Shown here: piece by piece, positions 45,882-61,106 of the stretch
Layout: each line of letters begins with the position of its first letter
Position numbering within the stretch: the stretch's first letter is position 1
Assembly (NCBI RefSeq): GCF_945859705.1
Contig: NC_079134.1
Location: forward strand, 68,258,625 to 68,322,624
Source of the DNA: Episyrphus balteatus
Taxonomy: Eukaryota > Arthropoda > Insecta > Diptera > Syrphidae
Length of the DNA: 64,000 nt
Reading direction: 5' to 3'
Notes under the pieces: model-generated
Seen by the model: the letters and a program-made list of their open reading frames with translations, nothing else
What the model was told of the DNA's origin: nothing
The model's database searches: none
Made by a program: the position numbers and the translations under genes

Positions 45882-47908
45882 GAGTGACCGCAACTCCCAT
45901 AGAAAAAATTTTTTGTCGAATTTTTTTCGGGAGAACCCCATAAAATGTTCCGCCTTTGCAGATTTTTAGATAGCCAAAATTTCAGCTCGATTGGATAACT
46001 CTAAATGGTGCCGACATTCGCTCAAAGTATCAAAAATCTCTGTTTTTTCACTGTTTTACGAAGAAAATTAGCTCTAGCTCCCAAACAGATCGGGTTATTT
46101 TCACTTTTTATATATTTAATTAAAGGTAGTGTTGTTACACATAATTCAGATGCTTAATTTGTTTAGTTTTACTAAAAAAGAAAAATATTGTCATCAATTT
46201 AAATTTTCAGTACTTACCACAAAAAGAGCTGAAGTGCAAACTCGATTTAAAATTAAACTTTTTTTTAACTGTTTTATTCTGCGGATAAGGATAGAATGGA
46301 TGTTTCTCTATCTCTGGGCCCTCGGGTAGCAAAAGTATGAGGTATAGTCGTGGGGTGAAAGAGCTATTAACAATGAAACTTTCTTTGTTATTGGATCGAT
46401 GTAAGGCATCTGATAGAAATGCTTCTCGCATAATTATAACTACAATAGAAGCACTAGGTCAAAATCCAATTGACTTTGTAGTTTCAAAATCAAACTTACA
46501 TTCAACAAGAAAAAACTTTTGCTTGGTTTAATGCCCCAAGAGCTTATCTGGCTCCTAAACAAGATCTTGATCTTTTGCGTAATTGCATTGAATACCGCAA
46601 GATAGACAAAGATATTTCAGAGAAGGCTCTTGCTAAATTCTCAAACCATTTATGGTATTTGAGTTCAGAGCAGGCAGGTCTGGCGTTCTTTGACCTAACT
46701 TTACCAGATGGCGAACAAAATTAGAAACGGCCAACATAATTTTGAAAACCAGTGAAACGGAAACCAACAGAATAGTAAATCCAAAACTACAGACACATGA
46801 AGATGAACATTTTGTCAGAGCAGGGTTAAAAAATATTGTGAACAAAGAAACATTGAACTTTTTCAGCCGATTGAAAATAGACACAAGTTTTCTCAAAGAA
46901 CCTCCAAATCTTTGGCCCGAAAACTCGCATTTTAAAGAAGGCTTTAAAAAAGTGCAATCACTTAAAGTCGTAAATGACATGACAGAAAGAGGAGTCAAAT
47001 TAATAACGGATTTTAATAACCTTTTAACTAAAGATGAGGAACAAAAACAATATGTGATTCAAGTAGTCAGTGAGTGCCGAAAATTGTATCCTGATGCTTC
47101 CAAAACTACTTTGTAAATCTGTTGATTAAATTTTTTTAGTATTTACTTCATTAATTATGTATAAGAAATGTAACACGATGTTATTTTTTTTGTTTTTTTA
47201 GGCCGTGTGTGAATTGCGTAAAATAGTTCACATAGTGTAAAATATTTGACACTGTTGAGGTGAATAAAAAATTTTCAACTGTTAAAAATTTATTGGGCTC
47301 TGGGACCTGGTTAAATTTGAGTTAAATTTTTTTTGTTTTTTTTTTTTATTAAAAAGGAGTTTCATAGCAGAAAAGAGGCAGAGAAAAATATTAAACAATA
47401 AGCCATACAGCTGAAATTTTTTTGTTCACCTCAATAGTGTCAAAAATTTTACACAGTGTTAACTATTTAACGCAATTCACACACAGCCTAAGAATTCTGT
47501 TAAATGTTTCGTTTTTTTAAATAAAACAGTTTAAAAAAAAAAGTTTCATTTTAAATCGAGTTTGCACTTCAGCTCTTTTTGAGGTAAGTACTGAAAATTT
47601 AAATTAATGACAAAATTTTTCTTTTTTGGTAAAACTAAACAAATTTAGCATCTGAATTATGTGTAGCAACACTACCTTTAATTAAATATATAAAAAGTAA
47701 AAATAACCCGATCTGTTTGGGAGCTAGAGCTAATTTTCTTCGAAAAACAGTGAAAAAACAGAGATTTTTGATACTTTGAGCGAGTGTCGGCACCATTTAG
47801 AGTTATCCAATCGAGCTGAAATTTTGGCTATCTAAAAATCTGCAAAGGCGGAACATTTTATGGGGTTCCCCCGACCAAATTTCGAAAATCGATTTCTTGC
47901 GGTCACTC
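45882..47908. mobile_element. TA element with about 390-bp inverted repeats and internal coding remnant
   Basis: The ends GAGTGACCGCAA and the inverted form are flanked by TA (45880-45881 and 47909-47910). The arms (45882-46280 and 47520-47908) are nearly identical, including GATCGGGTTATTTT. Between them lies the coding remnant at 46337-47116 and a smaller inverted pair (about 47200-47260 and 47420-47490). It begins only 14 bp after the preceding TA element. Confidence 0.85.
46337..47116 (+). pseudogene. Protein remnant of unknown family inside a TA element
   Basis: Pieces in different frames: RYSRGVKELLTMKLSLLLDR, KFSNHLWYLSSEQ followed by LAFFDLTLPDG, then a 124-codon open stretch with LKEPPNLWPENSHFKEGFKK, KVVNDMTERGVKLITDFNNL and LTKDEEQKQYVIQVVSE, ending KTTL. 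The last part is well preserved and resembles the C-terminus of a repeat-associated protein common in arthropods, but I know no function. It may be the element's own transposase or captured cargo. Confidence 0.5.
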
Positions 47909-47910
47909 TA

Positions 47911-48384
47911 ATATACACACATACCATCATAAATGTACTCATTTTTCGTTACGTTTTTTCTTGGTTAGCTCCCCATGCCAGGCCTGCGTTAAAATCTATG
48001 CAATAGCTTAAAAAAAATTGACCGCTCTCGATTACAACAATTGTTAAGGACCATTTACTGAAAAATATGTCATTCCGTATGAAATCGTTGAATTGCTGTC
48101 TCATTTTAGATTTTGCCCAAACTTGGCAGGATGTTCTCTAGGAGTGTAAGGAAGCAAATCCATGATGATTTAATTTTAAGTTTCGTGGATTGTTGTAATT
48201 AACATTTACACTTTACGTTTAAATACTTTGATTTTTATATTTTAACTGATCAAGTTTGTAGTTCGTTTTTCATTTGTATAAAATTTATAATATTTTTCAT
48301 TACTTAATATTTGTTCAAATAAGTCGTTATTAAATTAAATCCTTATTCTTTTGTATTATATGGGATTGGCTTCATACTATAAAA
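47911..48384. other. Unassigned intron sequence
   Basis: No gene. AAATTGACCGCTCTCGATTA (about 48017) and AAATCCATGATGATTTAATT (about 48153) both recur, inverted, at 60215-60300. This suggests fragments of one old repeat. Confidence 0.4.
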
Positions 48385-49908
48385 GATTTCGAGGTTTGTC
48401 CACCTAACTATTCAACACACCTTCCCATTTGTGTATCATGTGAGTTTAAAACCCAAGATTGTAACATTCGGCGTGAAATTGAAACCGACTCAAACAAACT
48501 TCGTTGGATTGAATCAAAATCAATTCTTAACAGAAGAAATTTGAATCAAAATTCATTGGTTCTTCCAAATCAGATTACGACCTCAATTGAAGAAGCAACA
48601 GATATAGTTTTTCGTACTATTGCTCAGTCCGCAGTCACATACTCAAATCAAAGAGGATGTTTGTTTAAATCTAGTTGGTATGACGAGGATTGTAGGAAAA
48701 GTAGAGAGAAATCCTTTAAATTGCTAAAACTTTTTAGAGAAACGAATAATTTGGGTTTTAAATCTCTGTATTTGCAAGCAAATACTAACTTCAAAAACCT
48801 GTGTAAGCAAAAAAAAACAAAAACCAAGCAAGGATCCTAGAGTTTTTTTGGAAAAACGTGCGAATTTTAGATGGCCACAATAAGGCAGCTATGTCCTCTA
48901 TTAGTGTTGACGTAATGGCATCATATTTTGAAAAACTTTTCCTCCCGTACCCATCCCAAATGTCTGTAAGTTTCGCATTACCATTCGTATAAATTAACGA
49001 TGTGGCGTTGTTTTTGGTGATCTTTTTATTAAAGTGCTGCTTTACGCGGATGATCTCGTGATTTTGACGGATAACCCTGTGACACTTCAACTTCAAATTA
49101 TTAAGTTGAAACAATATTGTGATCTGTGGGACTTAAAGATCAATACTTCGAAGTATAAAATTATGATTTTTCGTCCCCAGAACCGTGGAGCAGGGACGAT
49201 CGCACTTGGAATCTCAATGGTTCTATCATAGAAGTAGTTCAAGATTTAAAATATTTAGGCATCACCATTTCACACAAATGAATTTTCGAGTTCACATAAA
49301 AGACAAACGTATCTTTCACGATTCATTCACATTGAATCTGGGCTACCTCCAATTTTCATAAGAAATCTAAAAGCAAATGCAGACTATATGATCAAAGTCA
49401 TGCAAGATCAAACAATAATTTGCAGAAAAGGATTCTTCAAGTGGCGTTACATTGTAGGTATTCCCCTTTCAAAGATTGGAATGAATTGGCTTCGGAACTC
49501 AATTTAACTTTGGCGTTGGATCTGAACGGTTAAGATTCGTGGAGAACTTCCCTTTACGACTGTATTTTCGCGGTAGATGACCAAATGTTTCAGTCATTTC
49601 TGAATCGAGCGAGGGTGTCGGTATCAAGGTCTATATACAGTAAACTTAATCTTTGTCTAGGTTCATCAAATTACTTTCGAAACGAGTTCACTGTTAACGA
49701 GATGAGTTTGATATTCAAGGTGCGCACGGAAATGCTAGAACTAAACTACAGACCTCACAGAAATGATATTTACCCCAATTGCACATTGTGTAATCTGAAT
49801 GAAGCCGAAACCGTATTTCATCTAATAGCATCGTGTCCTATTTTACAAGAAATACGACGTGTTTATTTTAATAAGAGTTTCCTTTCATTGGAAGATTGTG
49901 GTTCTTAA
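48385..49908 (+). pseudogene. Non-LTR ORF2 remnant: endonuclease end, part of RT, C-terminal knuckle
   Basis: Starts in the last endonuclease block (HLPICVSCEF in place of SDHxPI) and continues through the linker WYDEDCRKSREKSFKLLKLF. It then skips most of the RT fingers and palm, and resumes with VLLYADDLVILTDNP (49030). After several frameshifts it ends with a CX2C...H...C-type knuckle: YPNCTLCNLNEAETVFHLIA followed by SCPIL. About 180 residues of RT are deleted. The clade is probably CR1/I-like. Confidence 0.75.
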
Positions 49909-50093
49909 TGGAGAGTGTGGTTGGAAATTGCTAATCCGGTTTTCTTCAGAAGCGTTTTCATATAGGAATACATACGTTAACCTTACCAATCTAATATAAT
50001 TTTGTTTTAGCTTAACTAAAAGCCCGATTTAAACAGGGTGTTGCAAGTCTTATATTCCTTTTTTATATATTAGGTTGTATTTTGTATTAATAT

Positions 50094-51298
50094 CACTGTG
50101 CAAGTCGAAATTCTTGACAGGCGCGCGAATAACTGTTTCGCCATATTTCGGACCCGAGAAATCCATTGGCATCATTAGTTTTTCGATTTATCGGTACGAC
50201 TTCGAACAAAATTTTTTTTTTAAGTTTTTTCAATTATTTTGAGAATTTTCCACTGTTTTTAGTCATTTTTCAATCAAAAACATTGTTTATATTGCTAATA
50301 ATTCTGCTCAAACGTTATTTTCTACCAGTAGAAAGACATTGTAAACAATTTTGAACAATTTATTTGAAAGTTTAGTGATTTTTTTTGAAAAAAATTTAAA
50401 AAAATCGAAATTTTTTACATTGTTATCGTTTTTTCGCTGTTTTTGTTCTCTTTTGCACAAATACATAGCATGTTTTCCATTAAAAATTAATTTAACTGTT
50501 AACTGTTGGTTAAACTTTGACATACTATCGATAGCATCGATAACAAAAAAATATCGAGTATATCGATACTTCACAAAACTATCGATAGTTTCAATACTTC
50601 CAAATTATTATACCACAAGGCTTCCGATATTATCGATAGTTTTTTCTTAAAACTATCGATACAATCGGCTATGTTAATTCGTTGTTTACATCCAATGTCA
50701 AACGAAAACTTAACTTGTAGTTCAAATTGTGTTTAATTAATTTCAAAGCTATCGATAATATCGGTAGCCTTGTGGTAAAATAATTTGGAAGTATTGAAAC
50801 TATCGATAGTTTTGTGAAGTATCGATATACTCGATTTTTTTTTGTTATCGATGCTATCGATAGTATGTCAAAGTTTAACCAACACTAAATTAACAGTTAA
50901 ATTAATTTTTAATGGAAAACATGCTATGTATTTGTGCAAAAGAGAACAAAAACAGCGAAAAAACGATAACAATGTAAAAAATTTCGATTTAAAAAAAAAA
51001 AAAATTCAAAAAAAATCACTAAACTTTGAAATAAATTGTTCAAAATTGTTTACAATGTAGCAAATAACGTTTGAGCAGAATTATTAGCAATATAAACATT
51101 GTTTTTGATTGAAAAATGACTAAAAACAGTGGAAAAATCTCAAAATAATTGAAAAAACTTTCAAAAAAAAATTTGTTCGAAGTCGTACCGATAAATCGAA
51201 AAACTAATGATGCCAATGGATTTCTCGGGTCCGAAATAGGGCGAAACAGTTAATCGCGCGCCTGTCTCAAAAATTTTTTTCAAAAAACTTGCACAGTG
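50094..51298. mobile_element. Foldback element with CACTGTGCAAG ends (1.2 kb)
   Basis: The ends CACTGTGCAAG and the inverted form are flanked by tat (50091-50093 and 51299-51301), a 3-bp or TA-type TSD. The arms are about 590 bp and highly similar. They meet near 50695. The centre of the element is packed with TATCGATA octamers. It split the 3' UTR of the TAA-tailed retrotransposon. Confidence 0.85.
50526..50862. promoter_or_regulatory. Cluster of nine TATCGATA octamers (DRE-like)
   Basis: Exact TATCGATA occurs at 50526, 50561, 50580, 50631, 50654, 50750, 50801, 50820 and 50855, plus several CGATA half-sites. In Drosophila this octamer is the DRE bound by DREF, and its half is the core of BEAF-32 insulator sites. 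The sites lie inside a foldback element in the bsk intron. Function here is only a possibility. Confidence 0.55.
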
Positions 51299-51656
51299 TA
51301 TTCATCATTAAACATTAATTTTTAAGCTTGATATTTGAAAGAATTAAGTTCACAATCTGTGACAAATCTGTAGTTACCATTTATTTTGTTTTAGCTAAAC
51401 TAAAAGCGCGGATGTATTCCATTATAACAACACTTTTCAATAAAAAATGTATTTAAAGATTTAATTTCATTACTTTGTTTTAACTAAACTAAAAACCCGG
51501 ATTTATTAAAAAAAAAATGTTGAAATATTATTTAACAACCATTTTGTATTTTTATTTTTCTTTAATTTGAATTTTAAAATTCATGAATTGTAGCATATCA
51601 TTCTGGCATGTCCTTATTTTCATTTTAAGTTTATCTTTTATTAGAAACAAATAAAG

Positions 51657-55696
<4,040 letters not shown>

Positions 55697-55884
55697 CGAC
55701 TTTCGTTAGCATTCTCAGCTCCTATGGAGCTGGAAAAGTACCTATCCTGGGCTATGCCAAGGGATTAGGCTCTGTTGGAGCATAGACCATGTTCTAGCCC
55801 TTTTGTTGTGGTTGGCTGGATCATGGTTGTTCCAAAAACAAGAATATGTATTTAAAATTTGTGTTGTTGTTGTTTGTTGTTAAT

Positions 55885-58800
55885 TTACGGCTGCTGAAGG
55901 AATTTCCGCACTATCCTGCAAGTACTCAGGATTACAGATTTTGATATTTCATGGATAAGTTGTTGACATCCGATGTTTTTCAATTCTTCGGTTATTGTTT
56001 TAGCAAAGATTCCTGTGCTGGATATTATTATTGGCACTACGCGAACTTCTTTTAATTTTTCTCGGGCTTTTATTTCATGAGCAAGCTCAACGTATTTCGC
56101 AATTTTTTCCGCAAACGTTCGACTAGCATTTGAAGATAACGGCACAGCTATGTCTATTAGAAATCCCTTTCTATTTAATTTGTCGATCCATATTATATCT
56201 GGTCGGTTGGCCATTATTGTGTGATCTGTTGTCATTATTCGATCCCAGTATTATTTAAAAGCCGAGCTTAACAAAACATCATTTGGCTGATATCTATAAT
56301 ATGGTGTTTTGATATCAATAAATTGGCATCGAAAAGCGAGTTCTTGATGTATTATTTTCGCTACGTTATTGTGTCTACTAAGATAGTCACTACTGGGTAA
56401 TGTAGAGCATCCGTTGATGATGTGATCGATGGACTCTGCAGTTTGGTGGCATCGCCGGCAAGTGCTTGAAATATCTTGATGCAAAATAGCTCTTTGGTAC
56501 TGTCTTGTTGAAATGACCTCATCCTGGATAGCCATGATGAAACCTTCTGTTTCTGGGAATAGTTCACCTTTCTTGAGCCATATAGTTGAGGCTTCTTTAT
56601 CAGTACATGGGAGTTCAAGATAGTGAGGATACATTCCATGTATTGGTTTCTGCTTCCAAAGATCAATCACATCTGTACTATTACGTATCTGGGATATTGG
56701 TTGGAACTCAATCACATTCAGATTTAACGGAGTGTAATTCCTATCAACGTGCACAAGGATTTCATATCTATTATCTATGTCAGCTCTTTCATAGAAGTAT
56801 CGTCGGAGATTTTCAACTTGCTTATGGTGAAGGTTATGAATATCAATGACACCTTGTCCCCCTTCTGTTCTAGATAAACATAATCTTTCTTTTGCTGCTT
56901 CTGGATGGTGGTATCTGCGAGATGTCATTGTTGTTCTTACTCGCCGTTCCAATGCATCTAGATCAGTTTCACTCCATTTTATAAGTCCAAACGAGTAACT
57001 AAGGGCAGAGATAGCATAAACGTTGATGGCTTTTATAAGATTTCCACTACTAAGCTTTGTTTTGAGAAGGTGTTTTAATCTGTTTTCAAACTCTGTTTTT
57101 ATTTTGTCCTTCATTGTAGTGTGTAAAACTCCTCTCATTTCTTGCATTCCAAGGTATTTATAGTTATCTTCCATGGTAAGAAAATCTATAGTACCTTCTT
57201 CCGAAGCAAAACCCTCTGTTCTTATCACCTTTCCTCGGACCATCTCAATCGCTTTACATTTTTCAAATCCAAAGTTCATGCAAATATCTTTGTTAAATTT
57301 TTTGACGATGTCAACAAGACCTGCAAGATGTGTTTTGGATCTGGCCATCAGCTTTAAATCATCCATATAAAGCAAGTGAGTAAAACTATAATTGTGATCA
57401 TTTCACTTAATCCGGTAACCATTAGAGGAATTATTTAACATTCTACTTAGAGGGCAAAGACTTAGGCAAAACCATAAAGGACTAAAGGAATCACCTTGAA
57501 ATATACCTCTATTGATTTGTATCTCTCGGGTTTCAATTTTTCCTACACGTACTTTTGTCCTCCAACAACACATAACACTTTCGAAGAAAGCAATAATGTT
57601 AGGGTCTATTCCTTGAATTCTAAGCACATCAATTAGATACGAGTGTGGCACACTATCAAAGGCTTTTTGGTAGTCTATAAATGCTACACTTAAGTTTCGT
57701 TGATTATGCATTGCATTTCTTGTTACAATGGCATCTATCGTAACTAGTTCTTTACATCCTTTCGATCTCTTGGTACATCCTTTTTGCTCTTCTGGAATAA
57801 TATGGTTTGTTTCACAATGTTTCCATACACGTGCACTTATTATGGATGTAAGAGCTTTATAGATCGTAGATAAGCATGTTATAGGCCTATAGTTTGCAGG
57901 GTTTCGAAGATCTCCGTCCTTCGGAATAAGATAAGTTATTCCTTTTGTTAAGAAACTTGGTATTTCAGCTCTTCTGTTTAATATCATGTTGAAATTTTTG
58001 ACAATACATTCATGGGCACCTGTTAACTTTTTAAGCCAAAAGTTTTGGATACCATCTGGCCCAGGAGATTTCCAATTTTTACTTTTCTTTAAAGCATCTT
58101 TTAGCTCCTCAATACTTATCATGTATTGGCTCATTTGAGGGCCTTGAAAGTCGGGGTCTAAATAAATTGATTGGGAATTGTGATTCTGGGATTGTTCCCA
58201 TAGATTCCCCCAGAACTCTTCAACATCTTGTCTACTAGGTTCAGGGCAGTTTTCCATTGTTTCCTGTTGGCCATTTAGTGCAGAGTAGAACTTCTTTTGG
58301 TTAGTTCTGAACATTTTATTATCAGATTTTCTCTTTTGACTATCCAAGTATCTTTTTAGACGTGCGCTTAGCACTTGTAGCCTTTCAGTAAGTCTATCAA
58401 TAATTCCATCTAAGGTGTGTGGTGTAAGGTCCTCTATTCGATGTGGATATATTATTTTTTTAACTTTACGACATAGGTCTCTAGAGCGAACGCCTCGTTT
58501 GTACTGGGTGAGCCTCCCCAGCTGGGCTCTTGCTTTACTTTTCTTTTCTTCGAGTCTGCGTTGCCACGGTCGTTTTTCCCTTCGGTTTTCTCTTCGATTC
58601 TGAGATATTCCGACATTGAGACCCACCACTCTACATGCGGTTACGGCTGCACAGTATATAATGCTATGTGCTTGACTCAAATCAGTGTCATCTCGTACAT
58701 GGATCCTTATTATGTTAAGATAATCAATAATTTCACTCATTTTTTTGTTAACATACACTCTAGGAACTCTCGGCCTACTCGTGTGTTCCATACCTTCATA

Positions 58801-59478
58801 CTCTAGTATAGATTCTTCAAATTTGTCAAAAACTATTTGAAACTGAATATCGTTGACCCCAAGGGAGGAGCGGTAATTATTCAGTTCTTCCTCAAGACGG
58901 TTCACTTCTTGTGGTAAAGATTCTTCATCTTGTGGCACTATCGCGACCAAACTTAATCTGTTTCGTGGCCTAAGATCTTCCATTACCTCTGCTTCAATAG
59001 CTGCTATTTCGATTTGAGGCAACAATAAATTATTTTTTATTGCTCTAACTCTATCTGCAACGTTTTGAACAGACAGTCTTTCGGCAAGTTGTGGATAAGA
59101 GCTAACGAACATTGCGTGTTGCCTTTCCCTGTATCCAGCAGTTTCGGTTCCGCATTTAGTAGCTCTATAGTTGCAACGTATTATGTCCTTGTTCATTTGT
59201 GTGGACCAACTTATTCGCTGTCTACGGAGCCCAGCTCTTGTGGTCATAGGTATTGATAGCTGTGAAACAGTCGGAGCTGGTGCAGAGCCTGATGGTATTG
59301 CTCTGCTTTCGGTTTGCAGTTCTTCATTTGTTCGGGTTACCCCGGTGAGCGTTTCCTGCATGTCTGCTTCACCACTACCGGCTCGTATGCTGCTAACTCC
59401 AGCGGTAGCTCCAGAGTCAGCCCGGGCGCCCCCGGATGGCGGCATTCTAACAATTCGGTTACGTAATCTTCTCTCCAT
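55885..59478 (-). pseudogene. Dong/R4-clade single ORF: RT plus restriction-like endonuclease
   Basis: One frame of about 1197 codons, open except for an in-frame TGA (57403-57405) and TAA (56251-56253). The N-terminus is MERRLRNRIVRMPP, with a conserved block RQRISWSTQMNKDIIRCNY and SVQNVADRVRAIKNNLL. RT motifs are PANYRPITCLSTIYKALTSI, VAFIDYQKAFDSVPHSYLID, RGIFQGDSFSPLWFCL and LLYMDDLKLMA (YMDD). The C-terminus has the knuckle CRRCHQTAESIDHIINGC (CX2CX7HX4C) and the endonuclease motif RPDIIWIDK...FLIDIAVP. Only two nonsense changes suggest a recent insertion. Confidence 0.88.
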
Positions 59479-59493
59479 TTTTGTTTTGGGTTT

Positions 59494-59855
59494 GGTTTAC
59501 TGTTTCCTTCAGATATGTATTTTAAGTTGTAGCCAGCATATTAGGCTTTTCGACGAGGGATCTCAGGTGCGTCAGTAATTATGTTTTTTCGATGGATCCG
59601 CGTGGATTTTAGTCGCCTCCTACGACAGGCATGCCATACCACGGGAATATTCTCACCCCTTACCCGCAAGGGTTGGTTTACTGTTTCCTTCAGATATGCA
59701 TTTTAAAATCGTGGCCAGCATATTAGGCTGTTTCGACAAAGGGATCACAGGAGCGTCAGTCCTAATGTTGTCGGTGGATCCAGGTTGGATTTTAGTCGCC
59801 TCTTACGACAGGCATGCCTTACCACGGGAATATTCTCACCCCTTACCCGTAGGGG
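59494..59855 (-). repeat. Tandem 5' UTR units of the Dong-like element
   Basis: Two units of about 181 bp (59855-59675 and 59674-59494 in sense order). Both share TACTGTTTCCTTCAGATATG and the structured 5' module. The outer unit ends exactly at the element border. Tandem 5' units of this sort can carry promoters in non-LTR elements. Confidence 0.8.
59787..59855 (-). promoter_or_regulatory. Structured 5' module of the Dong-like element (outer unit)
   Basis: In sense: CCCC-TACGGGTAA-GGGG, then a CCCGTGG that can pair with CTACGGG, then GGCATGCC, GCCT-GTCGTAAG-AGGC and GACTAAAATCC. A second copy, with base changes, stands at 59604-59672. It is the same module as at the 5' end of the jockey-clade element at 27811-27886. 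Confidence 0.6.
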
Positions 59856-60099
<244 letters not shown>

Positions 60100-60101
<2 letters not shown>

Positions 60102-60826
60102 TCCGGGATAATTAATCTTTAAAATGCAATTTCAAACAAAAAGATATCTTTAATAGACGCAAAACATAAGTGATATTAAATGACGTTTTGCAAAAGTTCG
60201 AATGCGGGTAGCGGGGAAACCACGCAACTTAAAATTAAATCATCATGGATTTGTTTCTAAAAAATGTTTGTAATCGAGAGCGGTGAATTTTTTTTAACTT
60301 TCTTATTTGACCTTTTCATAATGCAGCCCTTTAACCGTTTTACAGATTCATCGACTTAACCTAGATTCCGAGTCCGAGGTATAAATCTAATTTTACTCCA
60401 CTAATTGCGGAAAATATGAAATAAATGAGCTTTTTTTTTCATACAGCACAAAATAATCAACCTTCTACTTCATGCTCATTCAATTTTAATAAAATCCGAA
60501 GTTTCCTATTGATTTAATTTAAATTAAATTTATATTACCGTAAACACAAACAAAATTATTGATCAAATGAAGCACTGGTTTTTAATTTCCAGAAATTATT
60601 TTGATTTCATGCAAAAATGTACACACACAAACTGAAAAAAAATCAGTCTGAAAAGAATTTGACATCAGAAAATGTTGACTTCCACAAAGAAACAAATGAT
60701 ACTATTTTGGAAATTGTTCATCAGTAAAAAAAAAAAAAATATAAAATATGCATTTATAAACCAAACCGAAAATTGTAAGGGTTTTTAATTTAATTTTATT
60801 TTTGTGTTTGCATTTCTGTTTTGAAG
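60100..60826. other. End of bsk giant intron
   Basis: No gene. TTAAAATTAAATCATCATGG (about 60231) and TAATCGAGAGCGGTGAATTT (about 60274) are inverted relatives of sequences at 48017-48200. A pyrimidine-rich tract precedes the acceptor at 60825-60826. Confidence 0.4.
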
Positions 60827-61091
60827 GATTTAAAGCCATCTAACATAGTTGTAAAAGCAGATTGTACACTTAAAATTCTTGATTTTGGACTGGCAAGAAC
60901 AGCTGGAACCACGTTTATGATGACTCCATACGTCGTTACACGATATTATCGCGCACCAGAAGTCATCCTAGGCATGGGTTACACTGAAAATGTTGACATT
61001 TGGTCCGTTGGTTGTATAATGGGAGAAATGATTCGTGGTGGTGTTTTGTTCCCTGGAACTGATCATATTGATCAGTGGAATAAAATAATTG
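60827..61091 (+). CDS. bsk: basket / JNK, internal exon (catalytic and activation loops)
   Basis: Starts with the Asp of HRD (DLKPSN), then KILDFGLARTAG (DFG magnesium loop), the activation loop MMTPYVVTRYYRAPEV with the T-P-Y dual phosphorylation motif that defines JNKs, GYTENVDIWSVGCIMGEMI and HIDQWNKII. It ends after the first base of a Glu codon (61091), donor GTGAAT. All catalytic residues are intact, so the gene is expected to encode an active kinase. Confidence 0.97.
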
Positions 61092-61106
61092 GTGAATAAT
61101 TTTTCT

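Noticed and set aside
50526..50862. DRE cluster as an alternative bsk promoter
   Set aside because: The cluster belongs to a mobile element and lies in the middle of the kinase-domain coding part; no start codon or exon follows it.
55885..57405. Stop-codon readthrough or recoding in the Dong-like ORF
   Set aside because: The two stops are different codons at non-conserved places and look like simple mutations in a dead copy.
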